DNA of 50,594 nucleotides from REEB470 sp032117095 (lineage in GTDB: Bacteria > Bacillota > Bacilli > Paenibacillales > YIM-B00363). A program made the translations under genes and the position numbers. The notes under the pieces were generated by a model, which was not told where the DNA came from, did not search any database, and saw only the letters and a list, made by a program, of their open reading frames with translations. Where the stretch lies: positions 1 to 50,594 of the forward strand of contig JAULZZ010000038.1 in assembly GCA_032117095.1 (NCBI GenBank), read 5' to 3'. This document shows positions 15,079-23,693 of the stretch, one piece after another. The number at the start of each line of letters is the position of its first letter. Position 1 is the stretch's first letter.

Positions 15079-15777
15079 ATGGGCGTTATTTCCATGAAAC
15101 AGTTGCTCGAAGCAGGCGTTCACTTTGGACATCAGACGCGTCGATGGAATCCAAAGATGGATCGGTACATCTTTACTGAGCGCAACGGCATTTACATCAT
15201 TGATTTACAGAAAACAGTGAAGAAGATCGACGAAGCGTACTACTTTTTGAAATCTTTGGCAGAAAAAGGTGGAAAAGTCCTCTTCGTTGGTACGAAAAAA
15301 CAAGCGCAGGATTCCGTTGCAGAAGAAGCAAAGCGCTGTGGCATGTATTATATAAACCAGCGCTGGCTCGGGGGAACGTTGACCAACTTTCAGACGATCC
15401 AAAAACGCATTACTCGGTTAAAGCAAATCGAGAAGATGTCTGAAGACGGCACGTTTGACGTGTTGCCAAAAAAAGAAGTGATTCTTCTGCACAAAGAACA
15501 AGAACGCCTAGAAAAATTCCTTGGTGGCATCAAATCCATGAACAAAGTGCCCGATGCCTTGTTTATTATCGATCCGCGGAAAGAACGCATCGCCGTAGCG
15601 GAAGCACGCAAACTGGGCATCCCGATTGTCGGGATTGTCGACACGAACTGCGATCCAGACGAGATCGATTACGTGATTCCTGCCAATGACGATGCAATTC
15701 GCGCCGTGAAACTTTTAACCGCAAAAATCGCCGATGCCGTCGTAGAGGCAAAACAAGGCGAACAATTGACCGTATAA
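15079..15777 (+). CDS. rpsB: 30S ribosomal protein S2
   Basis: 232 aa. Start ATG 15079 (MGVISMKQLLEAGVHFGHQT) matches the Bacillus protein; GAGGAGG is 10 nt upstream. Hallmarks: HFGHQTRRWNPKM near the start, YIFTERNGIYIIDL, FVGTKKQAQ, RWLGGTLTNF about 95, PDALFIIDPRKE about 155, GIVDTNCDPD about 180 and IPANDDAIRA about 195. S2 binds the head of the small subunit and is needed for S1 binding. First gene of the S2/EF-Ts/UMP kinase cluster. Confidence 0.98.
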   Translation: MGVISMKQLLEAGVHFGHQTRRWNPKMDRYIFTERNGIYIIDLQKTVKKIDEAYYFLKSLAEKGGKVLFVGTKKQAQDSVAEEAKRCGMYYINQRWLGGTLTNFQTIQKRITRLKQIEKMSEDGTFDVLPKKEVILLHKEQERLEKFLGGIKSMNKVPDALFIIDPRKERIAVAEARKLGIPIVGIVDTNCDPDEIDYVIPANDDAIRAVKLLTAKIADAVVEAKQGEQLTV

Positions 15778-15822
15778 CACACGACACAAGCCGTGAACGA
15801 TTCATTCGCAATCTCGCAGCAA

Positions 15823-15858
15823 AAAAGGAGAGAGAGTCCATCCGGTGCTCTCTTTTTC
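15823..15858 (+). terminator. Terminator-like hairpin after rpsB
   Basis: AGAGAG at 15831-15836 pairs with CTCTCT at 15848-15853, extended by weaker pairs, followed by T4. It would reduce read-through into tsf. Confidence 0.5.
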
Positions 15859-15909
15859 CGTATGTAGGGTATGCGGAGTATCGCATACATAATCTTAGAA
15901 ATGGTATAC

Positions 15910-16016
15910 TTCATACGAAACCCTTATTCATAACATATGTACAGCGGGCTACCGTTTGCGTGAAAGCAAAGGGCATTTTGACCGATGATATCAGGGCTGA
16001 AATACAGACTCGTACC
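15910..16016 (-). repeat. Diverged RepA copy
   Basis: CATACGAAACCCTTATTCATAAC at the left (ends shortened here), core ACCGTTTGCGTGAAAGCAAAGG and TTTTGACC. It aligns along its length with the copy at 1086 but with many changes. Lies between rpsB and tsf. Confidence 0.6.
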
Positions 16017-16038
16017 ACATGATTCCAAAAAGGAGACG

Positions 16039-16698
16039 ATGACATTGACAACAGTGAACGCAGCATTAGTAAAACAACTACGCGAAAAAACAGGTGCGGG
16101 AATGCTTGATTGCAAAAAAGTGCTAGACGAAACAGGAGGGGACATCGAAAAAGCAGTCGATGTCTTACGAAAAAAAGGATTGGCCGCTGCACAGAACAAA
16201 GCAGGACGCATTGCCACAGAAGGAACGGTATACTCTTATATTCATGGTGGCGGGCGTATTGGAGTGCTCCTTGAAGTCAACTGTGAGACAGACTTTGTAG
16301 GCAAGATGGATGCATTTCGGGAGTTTGTGCATGACATCGCCCTCCAAATCGTCGCTTCGAATCCAAAATATGTGTCTAGGGAAGAAGTATCCACAGAACA
16401 GTTGCAACGGGAACAAGACATCTTACGCGCCCAAGCACTCAATGAAGGAAAGCCAGCGCACATCGTGGACAAAATGATCGAGGGACGGATGAGCAAGTTT
16501 TATGAAGAGGAATGTTTGCTCGAACAAGCGTTCATTAAACAACCCGACATTACAATCCAAACGTTGGTAAATGAAAAGATTGCGATGATTGGAGAGAAAA
16601 TAGCGATTCGTCGTTTTGTTCGTTTCGAATTGGGAGAAGGCTTGGAGAAAAAACAAGAAAATTTCGCTGAAGAAGTGATGGCACAGGTAAAAAGATAA
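16039..16698 (+). CDS. tsf: Elongation factor Ts (short form)
   Basis: 219 aa. Nucleotide exchange factor for EF-Tu. UBA-like N-terminus ALVKQLREKTGAGMLDCKKVL; core motif GRIGVLLEVNCETDFVGK about 70-87; a short second subdomain ending EKIAIRRFVRFELGEG. At about 219 residues it lacks the second core half found in B. subtilis (293 aa), like the Paenibacillus-type protein. AAAGGAG is only 3 nt before ATG 16039; TTG 16045 is 9 nt away and gives MTTVNAALVK, a more typical start, so the true start may be 16045. Confidence 0.95.
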   Translation: MTLTTVNAALVKQLREKTGAGMLDCKKVLDETGGDIEKAVDVLRKKGLAAAQNKAGRIATEGTVYSYIHGGGRIGVLLEVNCETDFVGKMDAFREFVHDIALQIVASNPKYVSREEVSTEQLQREQDILRAQALNEGKPAHIVDKMIEGRMSKFYEEECLLEQAFIKQPDITIQTLVNEKIAMIGEKIAIRRFVRFELGEGLEKKQENFAEEVMAQVKR

Positions 16699-16732
16699 CC
16701 AAGGACTAGAACATCATGGGGAGGAAGCTGAC

Positions 16733-17455
16733 ATGAGTAGTCCGAAGTATAAGCGGATTGTGCTAAAACTCAGTGGTGAAGCCCTTGCTGGAGCGCAAGG
16801 ATTTGGGATCGATGCACAGATGATTTTTGATGTTGCACAGCAAGTCAAAGAAGTCGTGACGCTCGGGGTGGAGATTGCGATCGTTGTCGGGGGAGGCAAT
16901 ATTTGGCGTGGCATTTCGGGCAGTGCACGAGGGATTGACCGAGCGACGGCCGATTATATGGGGATGCTCGCTACGGTGATGAATGCATTGGCATTGCAAG
17001 ATGCTTTGGAAAAGATCGATGTACCGACACGGGTACAGTCGTCCATCACCATGCAGCAAGTTGCCGAACCGTACATTCGTCGTCGTGCGATTCGTCATCT
17101 CGAAAAAAGACGTGTCGTCATCTTTGCTGCGGGGACAGGAAATCCATACTTTTCCACAGATACGACAGCGGCGCTGCGTGCGGCCGAGATTGAGGCCGAA
17201 GTCATTTTGATGGCAAAAAATAAAGTCGATGGCGTATACAGCGCAGACCCCAAACAACATCCGACTGCAAAGCGGTACGATTCGCTCACATACATGGAAA
17301 TGCTGAATAAAAATTTAGGTGTGATGGATTCGACCGCCTCCTCGTTATGTATGGACAATCATATTTCATTAATTGTGTTTTCGATTTGTGAGCCGGGCAA
17401 CATTCGGCGTGTCGTGATGGGCGAGAAGATCGGTACAATCTTGAAAGGAGAATAA
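16733..17455 (+). CDS. pyrH: UMP kinase
   Basis: 240 aa; phosphorylates UMP to UDP. Amino acid kinase fold: KRIVLKLSGEALAG at the start, VVGGGNIWRG about 53, ATADYMGMLATVMNALALQD about 70, FAAGTGNPYFSTDT about 130, and KVDGVYSADP about 165. GGGAGGAAG lies before the ATG. Between tsf and frr with 34 and 4 bp gaps, the usual order. Confidence 0.97.
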   Translation: MSSPKYKRIVLKLSGEALAGAQGFGIDAQMIFDVAQQVKEVVTLGVEIAIVVGGGNIWRGISGSARGIDRATADYMGMLATVMNALALQDALEKIDVPTRVQSSITMQQVAEPYIRRRAIRHLEKRRVVIFAAGTGNPYFSTDTTAALRAAEIEAEVILMAKNKVDGVYSADPKQHPTAKRYDSLTYMEMLNKNLGVMDSTASSLCMDNHISLIVFSICEPGNIRRVVMGEKIGTILKGE

Positions 17456-17459
17456 TCTC

Positions 17460-18017
17460 GTGAGTGGACAACACATCCCAAAGCATACACAAGAACGCAT
17501 GGAAAAAACGCTACAATCGCTACGCCGTGATTTGGCGACATTGCGTACAGGTCGGGCATCACCTGCTTTGCTCGATCGCCTCCAAGTTGAGAGTTACGGC
17601 ACATTGAGTCCCATCCAACAAGTCGCTTCTGTCCAAGTGCCCGATGCCCGCACGTTGCTCATACAGCCGTGGGATGCGACCCTTTGTGGGGCGATCGAAA
17701 AAGCGATCATGAAGTCCGATTTGGGACTGACGCCATCAAATGATGGCATCGTCATTCGTTTGTCTATTCCGGCATTGACGGCACAACGTCGTACAGAGCT
17801 CGTGAAGACGACAAAAAAGATAGGGGAAGAAGCAAAAGTTGCGATGCGTAACATCCGTCGTGATGGCAATGATGAGCTCAAGAAAATGTCCAAAGACGTT
17901 CTCTCAGAAGATGAGGTAAAACGTTTTCAAGAAGAGATTCAAAAGTGTACAGATCGTTTTATTGGAGAAGTCGACAAGCTACTAGCACAAAAAGAAAAAG
18001 AAATTACAGAAGTGTAA
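17460..18017 (+). CDS. frr: Ribosome recycling factor
   Basis: 185 aa from GTG 17460, AAGGAG 9 nt upstream. Splits post-termination ribosomes with EF-G. Long three-helix bundle with RTGRASPALLDRLQVESYG about 28-46, PLIQPWD-type segment (LLIQPWDAT) about 70, and helix RRDGNDELKKMSKD about 135 ending in a highly charged C-terminus. Directly follows pyrH. Confidence 0.97.
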   Translation: MSGQHIPKHTQERMEKTLQSLRRDLATLRTGRASPALLDRLQVESYGTLSPIQQVASVQVPDARTLLIQPWDATLCGAIEKAIMKSDLGLTPSNDGIVIRLSIPALTAQRRTELVKTTKKIGEEAKVAMRNIRRDGNDELKKMSKDVLSEDEVKRFQEEIQKCTDRFIGEVDKLLAQKEKEITEV

Positions 18018-18034
18018 AGTCATTTTTTGATGCC

Positions 18035-18140
18035 CATACGAAACACGATTTGAATATCGCTATCCTAGTAGTTAAAAATCCCTTTTTTCTCGTAAAAGGG
18101 TGCCCTCTGCAAAGAGGGTTTTCATCCGTGTTTTGTATCG
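18035..18140 (+). repeat. RepA copy
   Basis: CATACGAAACACGATTTGAA to TTCATCCGTGTTTTGTATCG between frr and uppS. Its right half carries CCCTCT(gcaa)AGAGGG followed by TTTT, a terminator-like hairpin at 18103-18123. Confidence 0.75.
18103..18123 (+). terminator. Short terminator-like hairpin inside RepA
   Basis: CCCTCT, GCAA loop, AGAGGG, then TTTTC. Stem of 6 G/C-rich pairs. Sits 90 bp after frr, so it may end or attenuate the upstream transcript before uppS. Confidence 0.45.
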
Positions 18141-18184
18141 TATATCGTGAGAACGAGGCAATGGATCGAGGGAGGAATGCGATC

Positions 18185-18943
18185 GTGCGAAACGTCCGTT
18201 CGTGGTTGCGCAAACAAACGACAACAACTCTCCCGATCGCACAGCCGTTGCGCGTACCCAGCCACGTCGCGATTATTATGGATGGCAATGGGCGTTGGGC
18301 AATGCAACGGGGGATGCCTCGCATATGGGGACATCGCCAAGGGATGAAAAATATCAAAGTGATCACGAAAACTGCTCAACAAATCGGTGTGAAAATGCTG
18401 ACGTTGTATGCGTTTTCAACAGAAAATTGGAATCGGGCACATGAAGAAGTCGAGTTTTTGATGAAGTTGCCTTTGGAATTTTTATCCTTAGAAATCGACG
18501 AACTCAAAGCGAACAACGTTCGTATTGTGATGATGGGCAGTCGAGATGGGGTTCCCGTCGCCACGTTACAAGCCGTAGATGAAGCGATCGAGCAGACCGC
18601 ACAAAACGACGGACTTTTATTGAATTTTGCCATGAATTATGGAGGAAGACACGAGCTCACCGAAGCCGCCAAGCGTTTGGCTCACGACTGTTTGCACGGG
18701 CATGTTCAGTTGGAACATTGCGACGAACATCAATTTGCACAATATATTCCTTCTGCGCAATATCCCGAGCCAGATTTGCTCATTCGTACGAGCGGGGAGT
18801 TGCGCATTAGCAATTTTATGTTATGGCAGCTGGCGTACAGTGAAATGTATTTTTGTGACGTATTATGGCCGGATTTTACTGGTGACCAATTTGAAGAGGC
18901 CATACGGTCGTACCAACAACGGATGAGAAGGTATGGGCAATAA
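18185..18943 (+). CDS. uppS: Undecaprenyl diphosphate synthase
   Basis: 252 aa from GTG 18185, where GGAGG is 9 nt upstream; ATG 18161 in the same frame has only GAGG 2 nt away. Builds the C55 lipid carrier for cell-wall precursors by cis-prenyl transfer. Signature IIMDGNGRWA about 31 (catalytic Asp), RIWGHRQGMKN about 47, TLYAFSTENWNR about 74, LNFAMNYGGRHEL about 147 and DLLIRTSGELRISNFMLWQ about 197. The upstream open frame crosses RepA and is not part of the gene. Confidence 0.95.
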   Translation: MRNVRSWLRKQTTTTLPIAQPLRVPSHVAIIMDGNGRWAMQRGMPRIWGHRQGMKNIKVITKTAQQIGVKMLTLYAFSTENWNRAHEEVEFLMKLPLEFLSLEIDELKANNVRIVMMGSRDGVPVATLQAVDEAIEQTAQNDGLLLNFAMNYGGRHELTEAAKRLAHDCLHGHVQLEHCDEHQFAQYIPSAQYPEPDLLIRTSGELRISNFMLWQLAYSEMYFCDVLWPDFTGDQFEEAIRSYQQRMRRYGQ

Positions 18944-18980
18944 AAGACGCACTACGCACAGAAAGTACGGTGAATAGACG

Positions 18981-19775
18981 ATGCGACAGCGGATGGTGAC
19001 AGGAATCGGTGCAGGTGTGTTATTTCTCATTCCTGTTGCCATCGGTGACATCGCGTATGTTTTCTTAATTACTTTGCTTGCGCTGTTGGCGTACCGTGAA
19101 TTTGCGCGACTCAATGGGATGACATGGCGGGATCCAACGAATGGGATCGGCTATGCGGGTACCGTCGCTTTGGTGGAACCATGGGAGCTTTGGTTCGGAG
19201 GAACGTCCGTATCGCATTTGTCGCTCGTATGGGTGATCATGTTTTTATTTATGGTACTGACGGTGAGTACGCGAAATCGCACGCATTTGGATCGCATCGC
19301 CTTGGCGTTTATTGGGGTCGTATACATTGGAATCGGTTTTCATTTTATGGTCGTGACGCGGTTGGTCGAAAACGGTCTATTTTGGACGCTGTTGTTGTTT
19401 AGTTGCATTTGGTTGGCGGATACGGGGGCGTATTTTACAGGACGTTTTTTCGGGAAAAGGCTGTTGTGGCCTGCCATTTCACCAAACAAAACGATCGAAG
19501 GGGCCGTTGGGGGCGTTTTATTCTCGATCGCCACAGCGCTTTGTTTTTCTTGGTATCGTGTGGATCTGTTGTCGTTTTGGGAAGCGATTTTTTTAGGGGT
19601 AATTGTTGCCGTCGTAGGGCAACTCGGCGATCTCATTCAATCGGCGTATAAACGCATTCGCCATGTCAAAGATACGGGGACGCTATTTCCAGGGCACGGT
19701 GGCGTGCTCGATCGGACGGACAGCTGGATGATCGTGTTTCCCTTCGTGCATCTTTTTGGGTTGTGGATACACTAG
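18981..19775 (+). CDS. cdsA: Phosphatidate cytidylyltransferase
   Basis: 264 aa membrane enzyme with about eight hydrophobic helices; makes CDP-diacylglycerol from phosphatidate and CTP. The C-terminal family signature is present: SPNKTIEGAVGG about 170, GQLGDLIQSAYKRIRHVKDT about 213-232, and PGHGGVLDRTDSW about 238. Ribosome site is weak (TACGGTGAA). Between uppS and dxr as in Bacillus. Confidence 0.94.
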   Translation: MRQRMVTGIGAGVLFLIPVAIGDIAYVFLITLLALLAYREFARLNGMTWRDPTNGIGYAGTVALVEPWELWFGGTSVSHLSLVWVIMFLFMVLTVSTRNRTHLDRIALAFIGVVYIGIGFHFMVVTRLVENGLFWTLLLFSCIWLADTGAYFTGRFFGKRLLWPAISPNKTIEGAVGGVLFSIATALCFSWYRVDLLSFWEAIFLGVIVAVVGQLGDLIQSAYKRIRHVKDTGTLFPGHGGVLDRTDSWMIVFPFVHLFGLWIH

Positions 19776-19802
19776 GGGCAAACAGTTCGCTTTTACTGAC
19801 GG

Positions 19803-19910
19803 AATACGAAACACGGTTTGAATACAGTCATCCTATTGGTTAAAAATTTCTTTGCTTTCTCGTACAAGACAGCCATTTGTGGATATGGTTTCAAGATGTG
19901 ATTCGTATGA
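19803..19910 (+). repeat. RepA copy
   Basis: ATACGAAACACGGTTTGAAT, then CCTATTGGTTAAAAATTTC, to AAGATGTGATTCGTATGA. Right end diverged but still complementary to the left (ATACGAA..CAC). Between cdsA and dxr, ending about 20 bp before dxr's start. Confidence 0.75.
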
Positions 19911-19932
19911 AGTAGAGGAGAGCAAGGGGGCG

Positions 19933-21093
19933 ATGACGACGAAAAAGTTGGCTATTTTAGGGAGTACGGGCTCGATCGGCACACAAACATTGGACGTCAT
20001 CGCACAACATCAGGAACATTTTTCAGTCGTCGCACTGGCTGCGGGCACACAAGTGGAGCGTCTCATCGCACAAGTGCACCAGTTTCATCCTAAAGTGGTC
20101 TGTGTTGCTGATCGTGCCTTGGCACAAACGGTTCGTTTAGCCGTGCCTTCCCATGTGCGTGTTGTGTATGGCGATGAAGGGCTGATCGATGTTGCCACCG
20201 TAGCGGACGCACAGATTGTTGTGAGTGCGCTCGTCGGCAGTCGAGGGTGTATTCCTACTTTAGCAGCCATTGAGGCAGGGAAAACGATCGCACTTGCAAA
20301 CAAAGAAGTCCTCGTGATGGCAGGGAAGCTCATCATGCAACGGGCGCAAGAAAAAGGCGTAGCGATTATCCCCGTGGATAGTGAACACGCTGCGATTTTT
20401 CAAGCGTTGCATGGCGAACCGATTTCTCGTGTGGCGTGTATCACCTTGACGGCATCGGGGGGAGCGTTGCGTCACGTATCCCGTGAAGCGTTAAAACAGG
20501 TGACCGTGGAGCAAGCATTAAAACATCCCAATTGGTCCATGGGTGCCAAGGTGACGATCGATTCCGCAACAATGGCCAATAAAGGATTAGAAGTCATCGA
20601 AGCACATTGGTTGTTTGGCATTGATTACGATCGGATCGCAGTCGTTATTCATCCCGAGTCGATCATCCATTCTTATGTCGAATTTATCGATCGCAACGTA
20701 CTCGCACAGCTCAGCATGCCGGATATGCGCATTCCGATCCAGTATGCGCTTACGTTTCCCCAACGGGTACCAGCACTGGCACCACGACTGGACATGGCGA
20801 CGATCGGCGCATTGACGTTTCAGCCGTTAGACAACGCACGGTTTCCGATGTTTTCCCTCGCCACAGCAGCAGGACGCATGGGGGGAGTGGCGCCGACCGT
20901 ATTCAATGCAGCCAATGAAGTGGCCGTGGAACGGTTTTTGGCGGGAACATTGACGATGGATCAAATCGAGTCACTCGTAGAATTTACGTTGGCACGTCAT
21001 GAACAACACGCACAACCCGACTGGGATACGATCGTCGCATATGATACATGGGCGCGTGCGACCGCCCGACAACATACGTACCACACGATGTAA
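19933..21093 (+). CDS. dxr: 1-deoxy-D-xylulose 5-phosphate reductoisomerase
   Basis: 386 aa; second step of the MEP isoprenoid pathway. NADPH site LAILGSTGSIGTQTLDVI about 6-23; ALANKEVLVMAG about 120; metal/substrate motif PVDSEHAAIFQ about 145; ASGGALR about 176; HPNWSMGAKVTIDSATMANKG about 200 (split here by position, catalytic loop), and EVIEAHWLF. Start ATG 19933 follows AAGGGGG. It supplies the precursor for the UppS product made by a neighbour. Confidence 0.96.
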   Translation: MTTKKLAILGSTGSIGTQTLDVIAQHQEHFSVVALAAGTQVERLIAQVHQFHPKVVCVADRALAQTVRLAVPSHVRVVYGDEGLIDVATVADAQIVVSALVGSRGCIPTLAAIEAGKTIALANKEVLVMAGKLIMQRAQEKGVAIIPVDSEHAAIFQALHGEPISRVACITLTASGGALRHVSREALKQVTVEQALKHPNWSMGAKVTIDSATMANKGLEVIEAHWLFGIDYDRIAVVIHPESIIHSYVEFIDRNVLAQLSMPDMRIPIQYALTFPQRVPALAPRLDMATIGALTFQPLDNARFPMFSLATAAGRMGGVAPTVFNAANEVAVERFLAGTLTMDQIESLVEFTLARHEQHAQPDWDTIVAYDTWARATARQHTYHTM

Positions 21094-21135
21094 AAAAATC
21101 CAGCGCAATGAATACGATGTATTGGGGGTGGCAAC

Positions 21136-22191
21136 ATGCCGTTTGAATGGACACCGTTAGGAATTGTGTTGACCGTCGTGCTGTTCGTTGTCCTCGTTGC
21201 GATCCATGAATGGGGGCATTTTGCGTTTGCACGTCGCGCAGGCGTTTGGGTCAAGGAGTTCGCGATCGGCTTTGGTCCCAAAATCGTTTCGTTTACGCGG
21301 GGAGAAACGAAATATACGTTCCGTCTTCTTCCGTTTGGTGGATTCGTGCGCATGGCTGGGGAAGACGGCGATGCGGATGACGCCCCACTCGAGAGGCAAT
21401 ATATGACAAAATCGGTGTGGCAACGTGCGCAAATCATTTTTGCGGGTCCACTCATGAACATTGTATTGGCGATGTTGCTGTTTATCGTCTTTGCATACGG
21501 CAACGGCGTGCCAGAACACATCGCCATCAAAGAGACGTTGGCCAATGAGCCTGCACAGCTTGCGGGATTGCGTAGCGGAGATGTCATCGTACGGATTGAT
21601 GGCACGGAGATTGGGACGCAGGTAGAGCGCATATCCGAACGCATCGGCCAATCGGCGAACCGCGCTACGAACTGGGTCGTTCGTCGGGAAGGGAAGCTGG
21701 TAACCGTTTCAGTGACCCCCAAATCCCGCATTGAGAATGGGCAAACTGTCATTCGGGTAGGCATACGGATGGAAGCGATTACGCGTACAGCGACGGTGAC
21801 CGAAGGCATTTCCAACGGGGTGAAGGCGTTTGGCGATGCGGCAGTCCTTATTTTTGACGGATTCAAACGACTCGTTCTTGGTCAGTTCGAGTGGGAAGAC
21901 CTCGGGGGACCCATTCGCATTGCCGAAATGACGGTACAAATTGCGAGTGCGAGTTGGCTACAGTATGCATGGTGGGCGGCCATGTTGAATTTATACTTGG
22001 CCTGCTTTAATTTGTTGCCAATTCCTGCGTTAGATGGCAGTCGTCTGATTTTTTTAGCGGTTGAAGCCGTGCGACGCAAACCGGTTCAACCGCGGTGGGA
22101 AAATGTGATTCATTTCATCGGTTTCTCCCTTTTAATGATGATGATGTTGATCGTCACGTACCACGATATTATCCGATTGTTTCGGGGGTAA
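21136..22191 (+). CDS. rasP: Site-2 metalloprotease RasP/RseP
   Basis: 351 aa. Intramembrane zinc protease that cleaves anti-sigma factors and signal-peptide remnants. HEWGH zinc motif at about residue 24-28 inside the first membrane helix, followed by ARRAGVWVKEFAIGFGPK; RLLPFGGFVRMAGED about 66; PDZ domain about 125-205 (EPAQLAGLRSGDVIVRI); second metal/active motif NLLPIPALDGSR about 294; final helix LMMMMLIVTY. Shorter than B. subtilis RasP (about 420 aa). 42 bp after dxr and 6 bp before proS. Confidence 0.94.
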   Translation: MPFEWTPLGIVLTVVLFVVLVAIHEWGHFAFARRAGVWVKEFAIGFGPKIVSFTRGETKYTFRLLPFGGFVRMAGEDGDADDAPLERQYMTKSVWQRAQIIFAGPLMNIVLAMLLFIVFAYGNGVPEHIAIKETLANEPAQLAGLRSGDVIVRIDGTEIGTQVERISERIGQSANRATNWVVRREGKLVTVSVTPKSRIENGQTVIRVGIRMEAITRTATVTEGISNGVKAFGDAAVLIFDGFKRLVLGQFEWEDLGGPIRIAEMTVQIASASWLQYAWWAAMLNLYLACFNLLPIPALDGSRLIFLAVEAVRRKPVQPRWENVIHFIGFSLLMMMMLIVTYHDIIRLFRG

Positions 22192-22197
22192 ATAAGC

Positions 22198-23640
22198 ATG
22201 AAAAAAGAAGAAGAGCGAAAAAACATTACGTCACAGCGAGAAGATTTTTCGCGCTGGTATTTGGATGTTATCCAGAAGGCAGATTTGATGGACTATGCGC
22301 CCGTGCGTGGGTGTATCGTCTTTAAACCAGACGGGTATGCCTTGTGGGAGGGGATCCAACGCATTTTAGATGAACGGTTCAAAGAAACGGGGCATCGCAA
22401 TGCGTACTTCCCGATGTTTATCCCCGAAAGTTTCTTTGAAAAAGAAAAAGAACATGTCGAGGGGTTCAACCCAGAGTTGCCTTGGGTGACGCATGCGGGG
22501 GGCGAAGCGTTAGAAGAACGGCTGGCCATTCGCCCGACATCAGAAACTATGATCGGACACATGTTTGCCAAATGGATACATTCGTATCGGGAACTGCCGT
22601 TGCTTATCAATCAGTGGGCGAACGTGGTGCGCTGGGAAAAGCGGACGTTGCCGTTTTTACGCACGACGGAGTTTTTGTGGCAAGAAGGGCACACGGCCCA
22701 CGAAGATGAAGCGGATGCACGACGGGAAACGTTACAAATGCTTGAATTGTATCGTGAATTTGTCGAGGACGTACTGGCGATGCCTGTCGTGGTCGGTCAA
22801 AAAACGGACAGCGAAAAATTTGCCGGGGCGTGTGAGACGTTTTCGATCGAGGCACTGATGCAAGACGGCCGTGCAGTGCAAGCAGGAACATCTCATTACA
22901 TGGGGACGAATTTTGCCCAAGCATTCCATATTGTATACACCGATCGTCACAACAGCCAGCAATTCGTGCATACGACGTCTTGGGGCGTTTCGACACGGCT
23001 CATTGGTGCCATGATTATGGTGCATGGAGACGACCGTGGCGTAGTCCTCCCCCCGAAAATCGCCCCCACACAACTGATGGTCATCCCCATCGGGCCTCCG
23101 CACAGCCGAGAGACCGTGATGCCCGTAGCAGAGTCGATCCGACGTGCGCTCAAACAAGAAGGCATCCGTGTAGGCATGGACGATCGGACAGATGTGACAC
23201 CGGGATGGAAGTACAACGAATACGAAATGCGTGGGGTTCCTGTACGGTTGGAGATCGGTCCCCGGGACATTCAAAATAAGCAGGCCATTTTAGTGTCACG
23301 GGTATCGGGCGAAAAACGTGCCGTAGCACTTGACGACATCGTTTCCCAAGTACAAAAAATGTTGCAAGATGTGCATGCTGCCATGTACGACCGTGCTCTT
23401 TCCTTTCGCCAACAACACACGCGCTACGTCGATACGCTAGATGAAATCGAACAAGAGGAAAAAACGTTTGGTTTTATCGAAGGAGGCTGGTGTGGGGAGC
23501 CCGTTTGTGAACAGACCGTCAAACAACGCACAGGCATGACAAGTCGAAACATCCCATTTTCTCCCTCTTCACAGCCGAAAACATGTCTCGTATGTACGAA
23601 ACCCGCAAAACACACCGTCATCTTCGCGCGTGCATACTAA
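22198..23640 (+). CDS. proS: Prolyl-tRNA synthetase, archaeal/eukaryotic-like type
   Basis: 480 aa class II synthetase. Motif 1 region (RGCIVFKPDGYALWEGIQ), motif 2 around VVRWEKRTLPFLRTTEFLWQEGHTAH (split: WEKRTLPFLRTTEF, then LWQEGHTAH), motif 3 STRLIGAMIMVHGDDRG. Anticodon-binding domain PTQLMVIPIG onward, then a C-terminal extension with CGEPVCE and CLVC cysteines, as in the ProS type 3 enzymes. It has no long insertion between motifs 2 and 3, so it is not the 560-570-aa bacterial type that B. subtilis carries at this same place. Six bp after rasP. Confidence 0.95.
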   Translation: MKKEEERKNITSQREDFSRWYLDVIQKADLMDYAPVRGCIVFKPDGYALWEGIQRILDERFKETGHRNAYFPMFIPESFFEKEKEHVEGFNPELPWVTHAGGEALEERLAIRPTSETMIGHMFAKWIHSYRELPLLINQWANVVRWEKRTLPFLRTTEFLWQEGHTAHEDEADARRETLQMLELYREFVEDVLAMPVVVGQKTDSEKFAGACETFSIEALMQDGRAVQAGTSHYMGTNFAQAFHIVYTDRHNSQQFVHTTSWGVSTRLIGAMIMVHGDDRGVVLPPKIAPTQLMVIPIGPPHSRETVMPVAESIRRALKQEGIRVGMDDRTDVTPGWKYNEYEMRGVPVRLEIGPRDIQNKQAILVSRVSGEKRAVALDDIVSQVQKMLQDVHAAMYDRALSFRQQHTRYVDTLDEIEQEEKTFGFIEGGWCGEPVCEQTVKQRTGMTSRNIPFSPSSQPKTCLVCTKPAKHTVIFARAY

Positions 23641-23693
23641 CACATGCCAAACAATATTTCTTAAGGGCCACCCCCATATAAGGAAGGGCTATC

